This document shows, piece after piece, positions 7,081 through 15,076 of a stretch of 21,088 nt of DNA. Location: the IMG/VR virus record IMGVR_UViG_3300021959_010370, positions 1-21,088 of that record, one strand, 5' to 3'. How positions within the stretch are numbered: position 1 is the stretch's first letter; each line of letters opens with the position of its first letter. This stretch comes from a virus. A program made the translations under genes and the position numbers. Below the pieces are notes generated by a model. It searched no databases, was not told where the DNA came from, and saw only the letters and a program-made list of their open reading frames with translations.

Positions 7081-10000
7081 CAGAAGTTGTTTTGTATTCT
7101 GTTGGCAACCAAAGTTGTGCCAGGATTGTTGTCCTCATATGTGAACTCCAAATATTGACCATTCCAATGAGTCTTAAGTATTCCATTTTGCTGGTTTGCA
7201 TTAGGGTCCAAGTTAGTTGTGGCCATATTACCATACGCCACATTGGCTGAAGCAGTTGAACCAAACTTCACCATGGGCTCATCACTTGCCGCACCCGCCA
7301 CCCTCGTTGGATCAATCGTAAATGTGTTACTTGATACCAAGCAAGCATGACCATTAATCTCAATGGATGGACCCCAACCTCCATTGTCCAAAACATTGTC
7401 ATCATTACCAATTACATCACTAAATGTATTTCCATTTATAATTACATTGGACGACTTATTCTGAATGTAGATACTACGATGCGTAATATTTGGCTGTGCT
7501 GACCCGTATGCGTTTGAATTATCTATACCATAGAAAGAGCAACCCTTAATCATGATCTGCCATCCGTTCTGAATATAAATATTATTTTCATTGCAGTTCA
7601 TGTGGCAATCGGTGACTACAAGCAATGGCCATTGAGCCACATTTGTCGTCGCCGTGCCATCAGTGGATCCAGATGTGAACTGCCCTGTTGCAGTATCAAA
7701 AGCAGCTTGCCCCCCCACCATCTCCTGAACATTCCAGTATATACCATGTTGCGAATGCACCCATGTACTTTGGTGGCAGGTAACACCCTCAATGTTTCCA
7801 TCACATAGGATGCCGTACTTGAAGCCAAAAAACCTATTTTGATTTAAATAATAATCAGTACACTTTGCGTCTCCAGTTATATGGATACCCGAAGTAGATG
7901 CCCACCACTGCGATTGATCTGAGGCACCACCAACATAGGAAGTAAAGTTACAACTCCTTACATCAGTTATTTGTGAGTCTTCAATTACTACGCATTTATC
8001 CCATCCCGCGTGCGAGTAATTCCACCCCATAAAATTACAGTTTTCAATTAAACATGATGGCTTTAATCCTAATCCCTGCAATTTAGTAAAGGATGCATGT
8101 GGGTTCACCGCACTTACCTCGGCTCTGTTTCCATTTATATGAAGTGCCGTGCCTGTTGCGCCTAGGTTACCCTCGGCAACAGATGTAGCAGCACCAACGG
8201 GATCACCGCTTGAATTAAATCCTTGATTACCCAATATGAAGTCTACGTCCCGTATGGACACTTTTTGCGAGATTGTGGCACCATAAGGGCCTAGCTCAAC
8301 AAGCATACCCTTGCTCGAGGAACTATTAGTCCAGCAAAGTTGTGAATTACCCATCCCCTCACCTTGTATGGTAAGTGAACCAGGTAGATTATGCCCATAT
8401 GTGCCAGGCATTGTAATGGTTATCTTTTCATTTAAGTAGATTCGCCCCGCGGGTAGCTTAACTACTCCAGTAAAGTTTTGCTCGGCTAAAACATTATTGG
8501 GATCGCATAATGCACGCTCTATCGCTTTCCTGAGTGCAATTACATTGTGTGATGCTATTGTCTCAATGTTACTATTACTTACATCTGTTATTGGCCCTCT
8601 TGACGGTTCAACGGTAGCTGAGGTTACAATTTCAAACTTCTTACTAGATGTAGGACCAGGAGTGCCGTGAAATTCAATCGAATTATCACTATACTTTTGG
8701 TATACAACGCCTGTTGCCTCCATAGCAAATTTTTGATCAGCACCAATTCTAATTGCCGCACTAGAATAAGTTGCTTCATCTAAGCCGATGCCGATTGCGG
8801 CATTTGATGTATCACGAAAAGAAAAAGTAGGCGTGCCTTGTGATTGGAAGTGTGCGTATGTTGTGCCAAGTGCGCGGTAGGCAGTGTTTCCCCATGGGTT
8901 AGCTCCATCGTCAGAGTTGTCCCCAACGACCTCAGCGCTGAATGCACTTATTTTTGTAGCACCCTTAAACTCGTAACCATTATAGAAGAACCCACCGGAG
9001 CCATCCTCGTGGTTATCCCTCATCCTCATTCCAGCTATGACCCCTGGTCTATCCAAACTTTCGTTTGTCTTACGAAGTACGGTATCAACAATAACTCGAT
9101 TTGCACCTGCATCAAAATTTGCAGTCATATCTAGCTCTAGGGTCACACATGACCCAACCAATACATCTGCGTATGAGTCTGCCAAGTCCCATGCCTCGAT
9201 GGTTGCCCCCCATGTCTTACCCCCGGATCCATGCCTTTTTCCCTGAAAGTAACCACCGACATGCTCTGATTCTGCATGAGCGAATCCACTACTAGGATTA
9301 GGAAAGTTTTCTACCACCCCGAGGATAGCCCACTCATTACTTTTTACATTAGGGCCGACTATTGCTTTTGCATTTAAGCAGGTATTAACCTGACCGGATA
9401 CACCCACAGGTTGACTTGCTGCGCCAAAATTCCCCCTATCTGTATGCCTCTGAAGCTGAAGAGTATGCCTGTCATCTGATGAAACGCTTGGTATGGATGG
9501 ATTAAAGTCATATACTCTCAGTGCTCCATCTGAGTAATCAAAGACCATTTTGTCACTAGCTACTTTCGATATTATCGTTTCCGCATTTGCGACAACATCA
9601 AAAGTTGCGTCATCACTTATTGTTACGGAATCTCCAGCCTCTAAAACCTCTAAAGTTCCTGCTAATGTTGTTTGCCCAGTAGTAGCAACGTCACTCAGTA
9701 GCGCATAAGATGCCCCAAATGTAGTAAGTTCGGCTCCCGTTACATAGTCCGTAAGTTCTGTTTGTGTCGCAAAATTTGTATCAACCTCAGCTTTTGTATA
9801 AGCATCTACTATGTCAGAAGGTGTTGCATATCGAGCATCTCCCGCTGTTAGTGTAAGGTAATCGTTAAACTTGGCATCAAGAGTAGAGTAATTGGACTGT
9901 ATGTTTTCATTTATAACAGCAATCTCCGCCCCATAATCTACATCTTCCCTGACCACTGCAATGTCATCAACTAATGAATTTACAGAGTACCGTAAGAGTT

Positions 10001-10130
10001 CAAAGTTGTTATCAAACTCAACCCACGACATAGGATCATCTTGTGCGGTGCGTAAAGTAATAAACTTCTGGTTTGTAGGAATGTCGTTGGCTGAATAACC
10101 AGGGTAATTTGATGTAAGTTTAGTAGTCAT
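7080..10130 (-). CDS. Tail spike with parallel beta-helix (pectate-lyase-like) domain, 1016 aa
   Basis: Receptor-binding spike, possibly a polysaccharide depolymerase. The first 60 residues (PMSWVEFDNNFELLRYSVNSL) look like a virion-anchoring segment. Residues 60-150 are heptad-like and contain YTKAEVDT (111), a motif shared with the fibre. Residues about 245-345 match a middle domain seen in many phage tail proteins (GQVNTCLNAKA, NEWAILGVVENF, VGGYFQGKRH, TWGATIEAWD). From about 520 to 945 the sequence is a right-handed beta-helix: NVIALRKAIERAL, VVKLPAGRIYL, SLTIQGEGMGNSQL, then repeated strand turns such as CLIENCNFMGW, IHITGDAKCTDYYLNQNRFF, IYIQNGWQIMIKGCSFYG and VIINGNTFSDV. A small C-terminal domain ends EFTYEDNNPGTTLVANRIQN. 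Catalytic residues cannot be assigned by eye. The gene starts one base after the preceding stop with no clear Shine-Dalgarno, so translational coupling is likely. Confidence 0.92.
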   Translation of the reverse strand: MTTKLTSNYPGYSANDIPTNQKFITLRTAQDDPMSWVEFDNNFELLRYSVNSLVDDIAVVREDVDYGAEIAVINENIQSNYSTLDAKFNDYLTLTAGDARYATPSDIVDAYTKAEVDTNFATQTELTDYVTGAELTTFGASYALLSDVATTGQTTLAGTLEVLEAGDSVTISDDATFDVVANAETIISKVASDKMVFDYSDGALRVYDFNPSIPSVSSDDRHTLQLQRHTDRGNFGAASQPVGVSGQVNTCLNAKAIVGPNVKSNEWAILGVVENFPNPSSGFAHAESEHVGGYFQGKRHGSGGKTWGATIEAWDLADSYADVLVGSCVTLELDMTANFDAGANRVIVDTVLRKTNESLDRPGVIAGMRMRDNHEDGSGGFFYNGYEFKGATKISAFSAEVVGDNSDDGANPWGNTAYRALGTTYAHFQSQGTPTFSFRDTSNAAIGIGLDEATYSSAAIRIGADQKFAMEATGVVYQKYSDNSIEFHGTPGPTSSKKFEIVTSATVEPSRGPITDVSNSNIETIASHNVIALRKAIERALCDPNNVLAEQNFTGVVKLPAGRIYLNEKITITMPGTYGHNLPGSLTIQGEGMGNSQLCWTNSSSSKGMLVELGPYGATISQKVSIRDVDFILGNQGFNSSGDPVGAATSVAEGNLGATGTALHINGNRAEVSAVNPHASFTKLQGLGLKPSCLIENCNFMGWNYSHAGWDKCVVIEDSQITDVRSCNFTSYVGGASDQSQWWASTSGIHITGDAKCTDYYLNQNRFFGFKYGILCDGNIEGVTCHQSTWVHSQHGIYWNVQEMVGGQAAFDTATGQFTSGSTDGTATTNVAQWPLLVVTDCHMNCNENNIYIQNGWQIMIKGCSFYGIDNSNAYGSAQPNITHRSIYIQNKSSNVIINGNTFSDVIGNDDNVLDNGGWGPSIEINGHACLVSSNTFTIDPTRVAGAASDEPMVKFGSTASANVAYGNMATTNLDPNANQQNGILKTHWNGQYLEFTYEDNNPGTTLVANRIQNNF

Positions 10131-10131
10131 T

Positions 10132-10884
10132 TTAGTAAGCTAATTTTGCCTCTTCCCATATTTTAGTGGATGCAAGATTGGTTGTGTCCCCTAGGTGTAT
10201 TGTGGCTTCCGTGAATGAACCCGAGTAATACCTTTCACCTTGTTTGCCTATGGTAATTCTATTGAAATCATTAGTGGTATCGGAGGGAACTAAGTGCCCT
10301 TCCCCGCCATTATCACTCTTCATTGATATAACTCGCTTCCCGTTTTGAGTAGATTCTATACCGGAAAATAATTGCGTTACCTTATTGTTGGCATTTTGCA
10401 CAATCGAACCCATATCGTTATTAAAAGTAAATCGACTTGTCGTCTCACCAGGCTCCACCGTAATAGAGTCACTCACCCCCCAGATCGCAAGCATAGGACG
10501 AGGAAAATCGCTTTCACCAATGGTTGTTATGGTGAAATCTTTATCAATAAATTGTGCCGGATTACCTGCAAACTCTAGGTACTGACCAAGATTGAATACT
10601 GCCTTTACCACGCCGTTGACTTTTTCCAACGCTGGTTGCCTGAGTTCATCCTCTTGGGTCGCATTAAAAGCAGGGAAGCCATATTTTTCCTTTTGGTCAT
10701 ACACTTCTATAAGTTTACTACCTTCGCTGATATCACTCTCAGGGTAAAACTTTTCAGTTTCGCCGTCCCTAAATCGGAAGAAGTTACCTCCGTACATATA
10801 TCGCAACTTGCGATTCAGTGACACGGCAAGCAATGGATGGTATGCATCCGCTGGTAGTTTGTATCTTCTCCCGAGTGCGATCAT
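10132..10884 (-). CDS. Concanavalin-A-like lectin-fold appendage protein, 250 aa
   Basis: The chosen ATG overlaps the preceding stop by four bases (ATGA). An upstream in-frame start at 10935 would overlap by 55 bases and is less likely. Residues 14-120 follow a pattern known from phage tail proteins with an arabinofuranosidase-B-like / ConA-like fold: A-Y-----SLNRKLRYMYGGNFFRFR, then KLIEVYDQ, NATQEDELRQPALEKVNG, a YLEF strand and DFTITTIGE. The end (YYSGSFTEATIHLG, KIWEEAKLAY) is the usual last-strand pattern of LamG-type sandwiches. A glycan-binding role on the virion surface is inferred from the fold and from its place beside the spike. The catalytic site of true arabinofuranosidases is not recognisable, so binding rather than cleavage is more likely. 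Confidence 0.8.
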   Translation of the reverse strand: MIALGRRYKLPADAYHPLLAVSLNRKLRYMYGGNFFRFRDGETEKFYPESDISEGSKLIEVYDQKEKYGFPAFNATQEDELRQPALEKVNGVVKAVFNLGQYLEFAGNPAQFIDKDFTITTIGESDFPRPMLAIWGVSDSITVEPGETTSRFTFNNDMGSIVQNANNKVTQLFSGIESTQNGKRVISMKSDNGGEGHLVPSDTTNDFNRITIGKQGERYYSGSFTEATIHLGDTTNLASTKIWEEAKLAY

Positions 10885-11654
10885 ACTAAATCTCCAAATC
10901 CATACCAGCGTCCCCCGTTCCGATAAACCGAGCAAACTGAGAACTGCTCGGATAAGATACTGCCCCGTGCGTTAAGGTTTGAAAATGTCACCGTTTTCCC
11001 TGCTTCTGTATTTATAAAAGTAAAAGAAATCCCATCCTCCGCAGTTACTGGAAGAAGTACATCTACATTAGCTGCCGCAGGGGCACAGTGGTAGACCCCT
11101 CCACTTTTATTAACATCAGCAGTGAAGCTACTTTCTTTATTTATTACAGATAGCCTTAAATTAGAAACTCCTTTTATATTACCCGCCTCCACATCACCAG
11201 TAGATGATACAGAAAAAGAACCATTAGCGTAAGCAATGCTTGATGGAATTATACTTCCTGTAAATTCTACTGTTCCACCTAGGTTAGCATCTCCATCAAT
11301 GGTTAAGTTCCCATAAATTCGTGCATCATCTACATATAAATTGTAGTTATGGACTGCTGATGGAATCCTTAGTGTATTGTAGTCGGATATACTAAAGTCA
11401 ATGTATGGTCTTATTCTATCTCCATCTAGTTGCCCCTCCCAGTACTCACTACTTGGGTAGACAAGTATATCTGTCACCCATGGGGAGAATCCATCCGTAG
11501 GGTCTCCTCCATCGAGGTAATTTAGATTATGATCGGCGGCAAGGACTTGCAGTGGATATGCGGATTCATCAGGTGCCTCAGAAGATGATCCTTCAACAAA
11601 ACTGATAAATTGATGAGCAGGCTGATTGCCCACGCTAATATCCGCTGATGTCAT
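10881..11654 (-). CDS. Virion appendage protein with fibre-like shaft and C-terminal knob, 257 aa
   Basis: Both ends overlap neighbours by four bases. Residues 112-150 read like a fibre shaft (IYGNLTIDGDANLGGTVEFT, then a GSFSVSSTGDV strand). Residues 188-257 look like a common tail-fibre C-terminal knob or sandwich: AANVDVLLPVTAEDGISFTF, then EAGKTVTFSN and SVCSVYRNGGRWYGFGDL. The N-terminal third includes DGGDPTDGF and SEYWEGQLDGD, which faintly recall the EYW modules of the fibre and nozzle-like proteins. No enzyme motif is seen. I infer a short fibre or decoration protein. Confidence 0.75.
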   Translation of the reverse strand: MTSADISVGNQPAHQFISFVEGSSSEAPDESAYPLQVLAADHNLNYLDGGDPTDGFSPWVTDILVYPSSEYWEGQLDGDRIRPYIDFSISDYNTLRIPSAVHNYNLYVDDARIYGNLTIDGDANLGGTVEFTGSIIPSSIAYANGSFSVSSTGDVEAGNIKGVSNLRLSVINKESSFTADVNKSGGVYHCAPAAANVDVLLPVTAEDGISFTFINTEAGKTVTFSNLNARGSILSEQFSVCSVYRNGGRWYGFGDLV

Positions 11655-12430
11655 CTTGAATAAAATCCGCTAATTGATATTGTTTGCGTGTTATCTGAGT
11701 AGTTCATCGCATCGCTACCCAGGTTAATTATCTCATACTCGGATGTTTCTGCATTACACGGGTAAACATAATTACCTCCATGCCCAATATGCTCCACCGA
11801 GTGATTAACCTTCTTATGGTATATGATTGGGTCAACTACGACATGCCTATCTCCTTCTATTGCGACAATTGAACTAGCTAAGTTATTTGGCCCAAACTGA
11901 CCGTCCTCATCGGTATCAATTGATACTTTATCCTTACCATCTTCTTGAAGAAAGGTATCAAACTTTGAGGTTGTCGGATTAAGTCTAATTGTAACTTTAT
12001 ATTTCGTGTTACTTTTTGAGTTAGATTCTGAAACTGTAATAAATCCAGCGCCATCCATCCCAACCCGATCTACATCATCATACACAGAAAACTTAATCGA
12101 ATATGTATCGGAACCTGGTGTTACGATTGAAAACTCAACCTCCGCACCATCTAAAACTATTTGAGATGTAAGTGATCTATGTGCCGTAGAGGTGACCTTT
12201 GCAGCGCCCGTGCCCTCAAGCTCAGATGACAAATACTCGATACCGCCAGTCCATTCCGCAAAGTCAACATCATCAAAGTTGTCAACTACCTCGGAGTAGT
12301 GCCTACGGCGAATCCCTACAACCTTCCCCGTAAAATTAGTTACCCTAAATGAGGTAGCCCGATGATACGGTATGGTTGTGTAACTGTTATCTGTGGTCGC
12401 TGCGAATGTCCCTGCCTTATTTAGATCCAT
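11651..12430 (-). CDS. Beta-rich virion protein, possible carbohydrate-binding sandwich, 259 aa
   Basis: The gene starts 10 bases after GGGGAGG, and its start overlaps the end of the small membrane-protein gene by 14 bases. I do not recognise a named family. The N-terminal 40 residues (SFRVTNFTGKVVGIRRRHY) look like a small beta domain. Residues about 49-175 have the pattern of a sugar-binding beta sandwich: DNFDDVDFAEWTGG, LTSQIVLDGAEVEFSI, YSIKFSVYDDVDRVG, KYKVTIRLNPTTSKFDTFLQ. The C-terminus has an HXGHGG-like turn (HIGHGGNYVYPCNA) and ends ISISGFYSR. It opens a run of four consecutive appendage-type genes, so a structural role is the simplest reading. Confidence 0.72.
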   Translation of the reverse strand: MDLNKAGTFAATTDNSYTTIPYHRATSFRVTNFTGKVVGIRRRHYSEVVDNFDDVDFAEWTGGIEYLSSELEGTGAAKVTSTAHRSLTSQIVLDGAEVEFSIVTPGSDTYSIKFSVYDDVDRVGMDGAGFITVSESNSKSNTKYKVTIRLNPTTSKFDTFLQEDGKDKVSIDTDEDGQFGPNNLASSIVAIEGDRHVVVDPIIYHKKVNHSVEHIGHGGNYVYPCNAETSEYEIINLGSDAMNYSDNTQTISISGFYSR

Positions 12431-12584
12431 CTTTTTTGTCCCTCCCCTTTAGCTTTTGGTATATGCTAACACTCAGATGGATTGCCGTCAATAGGGCGCA
12501 TACAGTTGCTGTAACTAAATGTATAGTATCAAGCGTGAAACTAGCAAATGTGCCCGCAAATCCTACAGCGGTGTCTCTGTTCAT
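12417..12584 (-). CDS. 55-aa single-span membrane protein, holin candidate
   Basis: A short reading frame found by translating the gap between its neighbours. It starts at an ATG that overlaps the previous stop by one base (TAATG) and ends in TAA 14 bases inside the next gene. The protein begins MNRDTAVGFAGTFASFTLDT, has a hydrophobic helix at about residues 20-42 (TIHLVTATVCALLTAIHLSV) and ends in a charged basic tail (QKLKGRDKKDGSK). Size, one hydrophobic span and a basic tail are typical of small phage holins that permeabilise the inner membrane, and without this gene the operon would have an unexplained gap of about 150 bases. A small virion or accessory membrane peptide is the alternative. 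No endolysin lies in the window, so the holin label rests on shape alone. Confidence 0.7.
   Translation of the reverse strand: MNRDTAVGFAGTFASFTLDTIHLVTATVCALLTAIHLSVSIYQKLKGRDKKDGSK
12441..12447 (-). promoter_or_regulatory. Ribosome binding site of the 259-aa virion gene
   Basis: GGGGAGG on the minus strand lies 10 bases upstream of the ATG at 12430, within the 3' end of the holin-like gene. Confidence 0.7.
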
Positions 12585-12964
12585 TACTCGGTATCCTCTA
12601 GGGGATCCTCAACTTCAACCTTACCAACTTTCACTAAATCCTCAGCGGGTTTATCGGACTTTATTGCTTTAGGCGATTTTTTGACTTTTTCCTTTTTTGC
12701 ATACACTGCATTGGGATTTTTGTCTGCCTCCTGCTGTTGCGTTCCGAATAGACGATACGATGTTGGTGGCAAGCTCAGCTTTTTTTTTAACTCATCATAA
12801 GACTCAGGCTCTAGTTCAGAAATTAAATCTCCGTGCATCTTCTGGAGAATCTTTGCGTCTTTATCTTCATAGGCACCAAACCCGCGCTCTTTAGATCCTA
12901 CCATCGCTACATCGAACTCAGCTCCATACTCGTATGGTACTTTATTAAATAATAAATACTTCAT
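12584..12964 (-). CDS. Unknown lysine-rich small protein, 126 aa
   Basis: Not recognised. It begins MKYLLFNKVPYEYGAEFDVA. The first half is mixed alpha/beta, with a helical stretch KILQKMHGDLISELEPESYDEL (about 38-59, broken here only by numbering). The second half after about residue 76 looks disordered and highly charged (KKEKVKKSPKAIKSDK, then acidic VEVEDPLEDTE). The ATG is 12 bases after the stem of the capsid-gene terminator and has no free Shine-Dalgarno. The only purine-rich stretch upstream is in the 3' arm of that hairpin. Its position right after the capsid gene would suit a head decoration or completion protein, but there is no sequence evidence for this. Confidence 0.7.
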   Translation of the reverse strand: MKYLLFNKVPYEYGAEFDVAMVGSKERGFGAYEDKDAKILQKMHGDLISELEPESYDELKKKLSLPPTSYRLFGTQQQEADKNPNAVYAKKEKVKKSPKAIKSDKPAEDLVKVGKVEVEDPLEDTE

Positions 12965-13019
12965 ATATAAAGAAACCCTACCCCCTCTCCCCCGATATTC
13001 AGTGGAGAGGGAAGTAGGG
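12965..13019 (-). terminator. Rho-independent terminator behind the capsid gene
   Basis: On the minus strand, 13 bases after the capsid stop, CCCTAC-TT-CCCTCTCC pairs with GGAGAGGG-G-GTAGGG: 8 bp and 6 bp stems with a small internal loop and a 13-base apical loop. TTTCTTTATAT follows directly. The stem is GC-rich against an AT-rich background. It should end or strongly reduce transcripts from the capsid gene and so lower expression of genes downstream. Confidence 0.88.
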
Positions 13020-13032
13020 CTCTATTTAAGGA

Positions 13033-14931
13033 TTAAGAAAGGTATGATGACCAGGATGCTGTTGCAGCATTCGCATCAAAGTTCTCGATGATCAAGTGAC
13101 GAGCAGGAACATCCATCATGGTTGTCCATTTCGTGGAGCGTAAGGAGAACTCAGTTTCCTTATGCGCCATACGACACTTGTACAATCGATCAGTATCAGG
13201 ATGTGGAGATTTGCGGGTAACTGCATTAGTACCGGCAATTCCAATCTTAACGTCAGACCAATCAACGAACCACATTGCACGCATAACCTTAGCTGCAGTT
13301 GCGGAACCTACGATTGATTGAGAGGAACGCTTTCCATCAGACTTAATAACCTTATCACCACCAACAGGTCCGTCTGCTCCGAAGAGGCTAGACTGATGGT
13401 TGATGATGTCATCAAAGTAAGGATCATGAAAAACTGCCAACTGACAGCCAACCTCAGGAAGATCATACATGGAATAGTTGAATAACAAAATTCCGTTATG
13501 AGTGATCTGTTGATTGATTTGTGCGGCTCGCTCTAATCCCCAACCATAACGCGCTTTGTAGTACTGATTAAATACTTCAAAAAGCTTATTGTAGGTAAAG
13601 CGATCAGTCATGCAGTCAATGACACTGATACTTGATCCATCTTGCTCACGGTTGCGCTTCAAGTAGTAGATGTCAGCTTGCAAGGACTCAACAGTCAAGG
13701 CAGCTCCATTACCATTTTTGATGCGACCGCTTTCGCGAAGTAAGGAACGAATACCAAGCGCGTTGGATTTATACTCCAATGTGCAGTGGTCATCTTCCGG
13801 ATCGGTAACAGCAGGAAGGTTCATGTAGGTTTCTGGAGTTTGATTCTCCGAGATAGCCTGGTTGAACCATGTTGCACGCAACCATTGCTCCTGGCTTGCT
13901 TTGGAAGCAATTTTGTTTTGCTCTGCCAAAGGCTGATAAACCATGGATTTAAGGTAAGGATTCACATCACCGTTCATGATCTTCTGCAAAGTTTCCTTAT
14001 AGCATTGATCAACTGTGCGAGACTCACGAGTGGTTTGCAACCAGTTGACGATAAGCTTTACACTTAGGTCGGTTGGTTGATTTCTGCACCATTCTTCAAA
14101 GTCGTTAACATTGTTAGCGATCGTTTGAATTACACCTTTAACGAGTTCGTAATCAAGTTTACCAGCGAATCCAGAACCTGCATTTCCACGGGTTCCCCAC
14201 TCAGCAATAGTGTAACCAGATGTTCCGTCAGCTTTTTCCTGCTTAAGTGAAGGGCCGGTTGGACGAAGGGTTACTTTTGCTTTGGAGATTCCACCAGCAG
14301 TTGCATCAATAGCACCAATGATTTTAAACTGCGATTCAATTGGATCCTCATTGGAATCCCAAGAGTTAGCAATTACGAAACCACCAGTTAAGAAGTAACG
14401 CTCGATGTGTTCGATTGGGGAAGCCCAGTCGGAAGCACCAAGGTTCACGGTAAGCTCTTGATCACCACCACCTGCTGTGTATCCGTCGGAAACAGGAGAG
14501 TTTGCATCAGCGGCTTTTCCGCCCTCGATGGCAAAGTACCCACTATTAATAACCGAACGCTGACGGCGTTGGATATAAGGAAGGATGATTGATTGCTCGG
14601 AAATATTTACCTTATTGATTAAGGGTTTAATATTCGTAATGGAGCTGTTGAGAAGCGCGACAAGTCCGCGTTCCTGAACGCCGAGCATAGTTGCTTCAGC
14701 CGAACTTGCAATTACTCGAGCTAAGTCAATTTCCTTATTGGAAAGAGCTTCAAATTCCGCAGGGGTTAAACCCTTAATGGAGGCGTTAGTAAGTGTGCAG
14801 CCAGTTGAATCATCAACTTTAATGATGCGACCAAACCCGGCATCGCGGACGAGGTTTGATTGCGCAATCTGCGTGCTACCCGGCTCAACTGATTGAGATG
14901 GGTTGGGTGTGTTTGGATCGTTAATAGCCAT
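13033..14931 (-). CDS. Major capsid protein (probable), 632 aa
   Basis: Shell protein, called mainly from context: it follows portal and scaffold-like genes, has its own 145-base leader and is followed by a strong terminator. Codon use differs from the neighbours. Nearly all arginine codons are CGT/CGC/CGA (I found a single AGA), whereas in TerL about half are AGG/AGA. This is typical of the most abundant virion protein. It is long for a coat protein, and no simple HK97-type motif can be read off by eye. Distinct stretches are TPAEFEALSNKEIDLARVIA (about 56-75), QSIILPYIQRRQRSVINSGY (113-132), VIDCMTDRFTYNKLFEVFNQ (437-456) and the C-terminal MMDVPARHLIIENFDANAAT. Translation starts MAINDPNTPNPSQSVEPGST with no Shine-Dalgarno in front. 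Confidence 0.8.
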   Translation of the reverse strand: MAINDPNTPNPSQSVEPGSTQIAQSNLVRDAGFGRIIKVDDSTGCTLTNASIKGLTPAEFEALSNKEIDLARVIASSAEATMLGVQERGLVALLNSSITNIKPLINKVNISEQSIILPYIQRRQRSVINSGYFAIEGGKAADANSPVSDGYTAGGGDQELTVNLGASDWASPIEHIERYFLTGGFVIANSWDSNEDPIESQFKIIGAIDATAGGISKAKVTLRPTGPSLKQEKADGTSGYTIAEWGTRGNAGSGFAGKLDYELVKGVIQTIANNVNDFEEWCRNQPTDLSVKLIVNWLQTTRESRTVDQCYKETLQKIMNGDVNPYLKSMVYQPLAEQNKIASKASQEQWLRATWFNQAISENQTPETYMNLPAVTDPEDDHCTLEYKSNALGIRSLLRESGRIKNGNGAALTVESLQADIYYLKRNREQDGSSISVIDCMTDRFTYNKLFEVFNQYYKARYGWGLERAAQINQQITHNGILLFNYSMYDLPEVGCQLAVFHDPYFDDIINHQSSLFGADGPVGGDKVIKSDGKRSSQSIVGSATAAKVMRAMWFVDWSDVKIGIAGTNAVTRKSPHPDTDRLYKCRMAHKETEFSLRSTKWTTMMDVPARHLIIENFDANAATASWSSYLS

Positions 14932-15076
14932 GTTATATATATTTTAGTTACACATTTATTCGTGTAACATCATAATAACAGAAAAAACAATCTATTGGGA
15001 AAATTAGCTTTTTTTTATAAAATTTATACGAGAATCCTTAAATATCCCTCGGTTGCTACTTTCTTAAAATCGGTTT
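14932..15076 (-). promoter_or_regulatory. AT-rich leader of the capsid gene, likely promoter region
   Basis: The only gap above 100 bases between genes. On the minus strand it has long A and T runs, a near-palindrome TATAAATTTTATA (about 15015-15027), a TATTAT box about 45 bases before the ATG, and the hairpin listed separately. I could not match a convincing -35/-10 pair at normal spacing, so a promoter is inferred from position, composition and the terminator at the other end of the gene. A phage-specific promoter is possible. Confidence 0.4.
14947..14968 (-). promoter_or_regulatory. Inverted repeat in the capsid-gene leader
   Basis: GTTACAC and GTGTAAC form a perfect 7-bp inverted repeat around an 8-base loop, ending 15 bases before the capsid ATG. 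It has no T-run suited to termination. It could be a 5' mRNA stabilising hairpin, a translation-control stem or a protein-binding operator. Confidence 0.55.

Noticed and set aside
10132-10935. Longer start for the ConA-like protein
   Set aside because: The extra 17 residues overlap the previous gene by 55 bases, while the ATG at 10884 makes the four-base overlap usual in this operon.
14932-15076. A specific sigma-70 promoter using the TATTAT box
   Set aside because: No acceptable -35 hexamer lies 16-18 bases upstream, so only a general regulatory region is reported.
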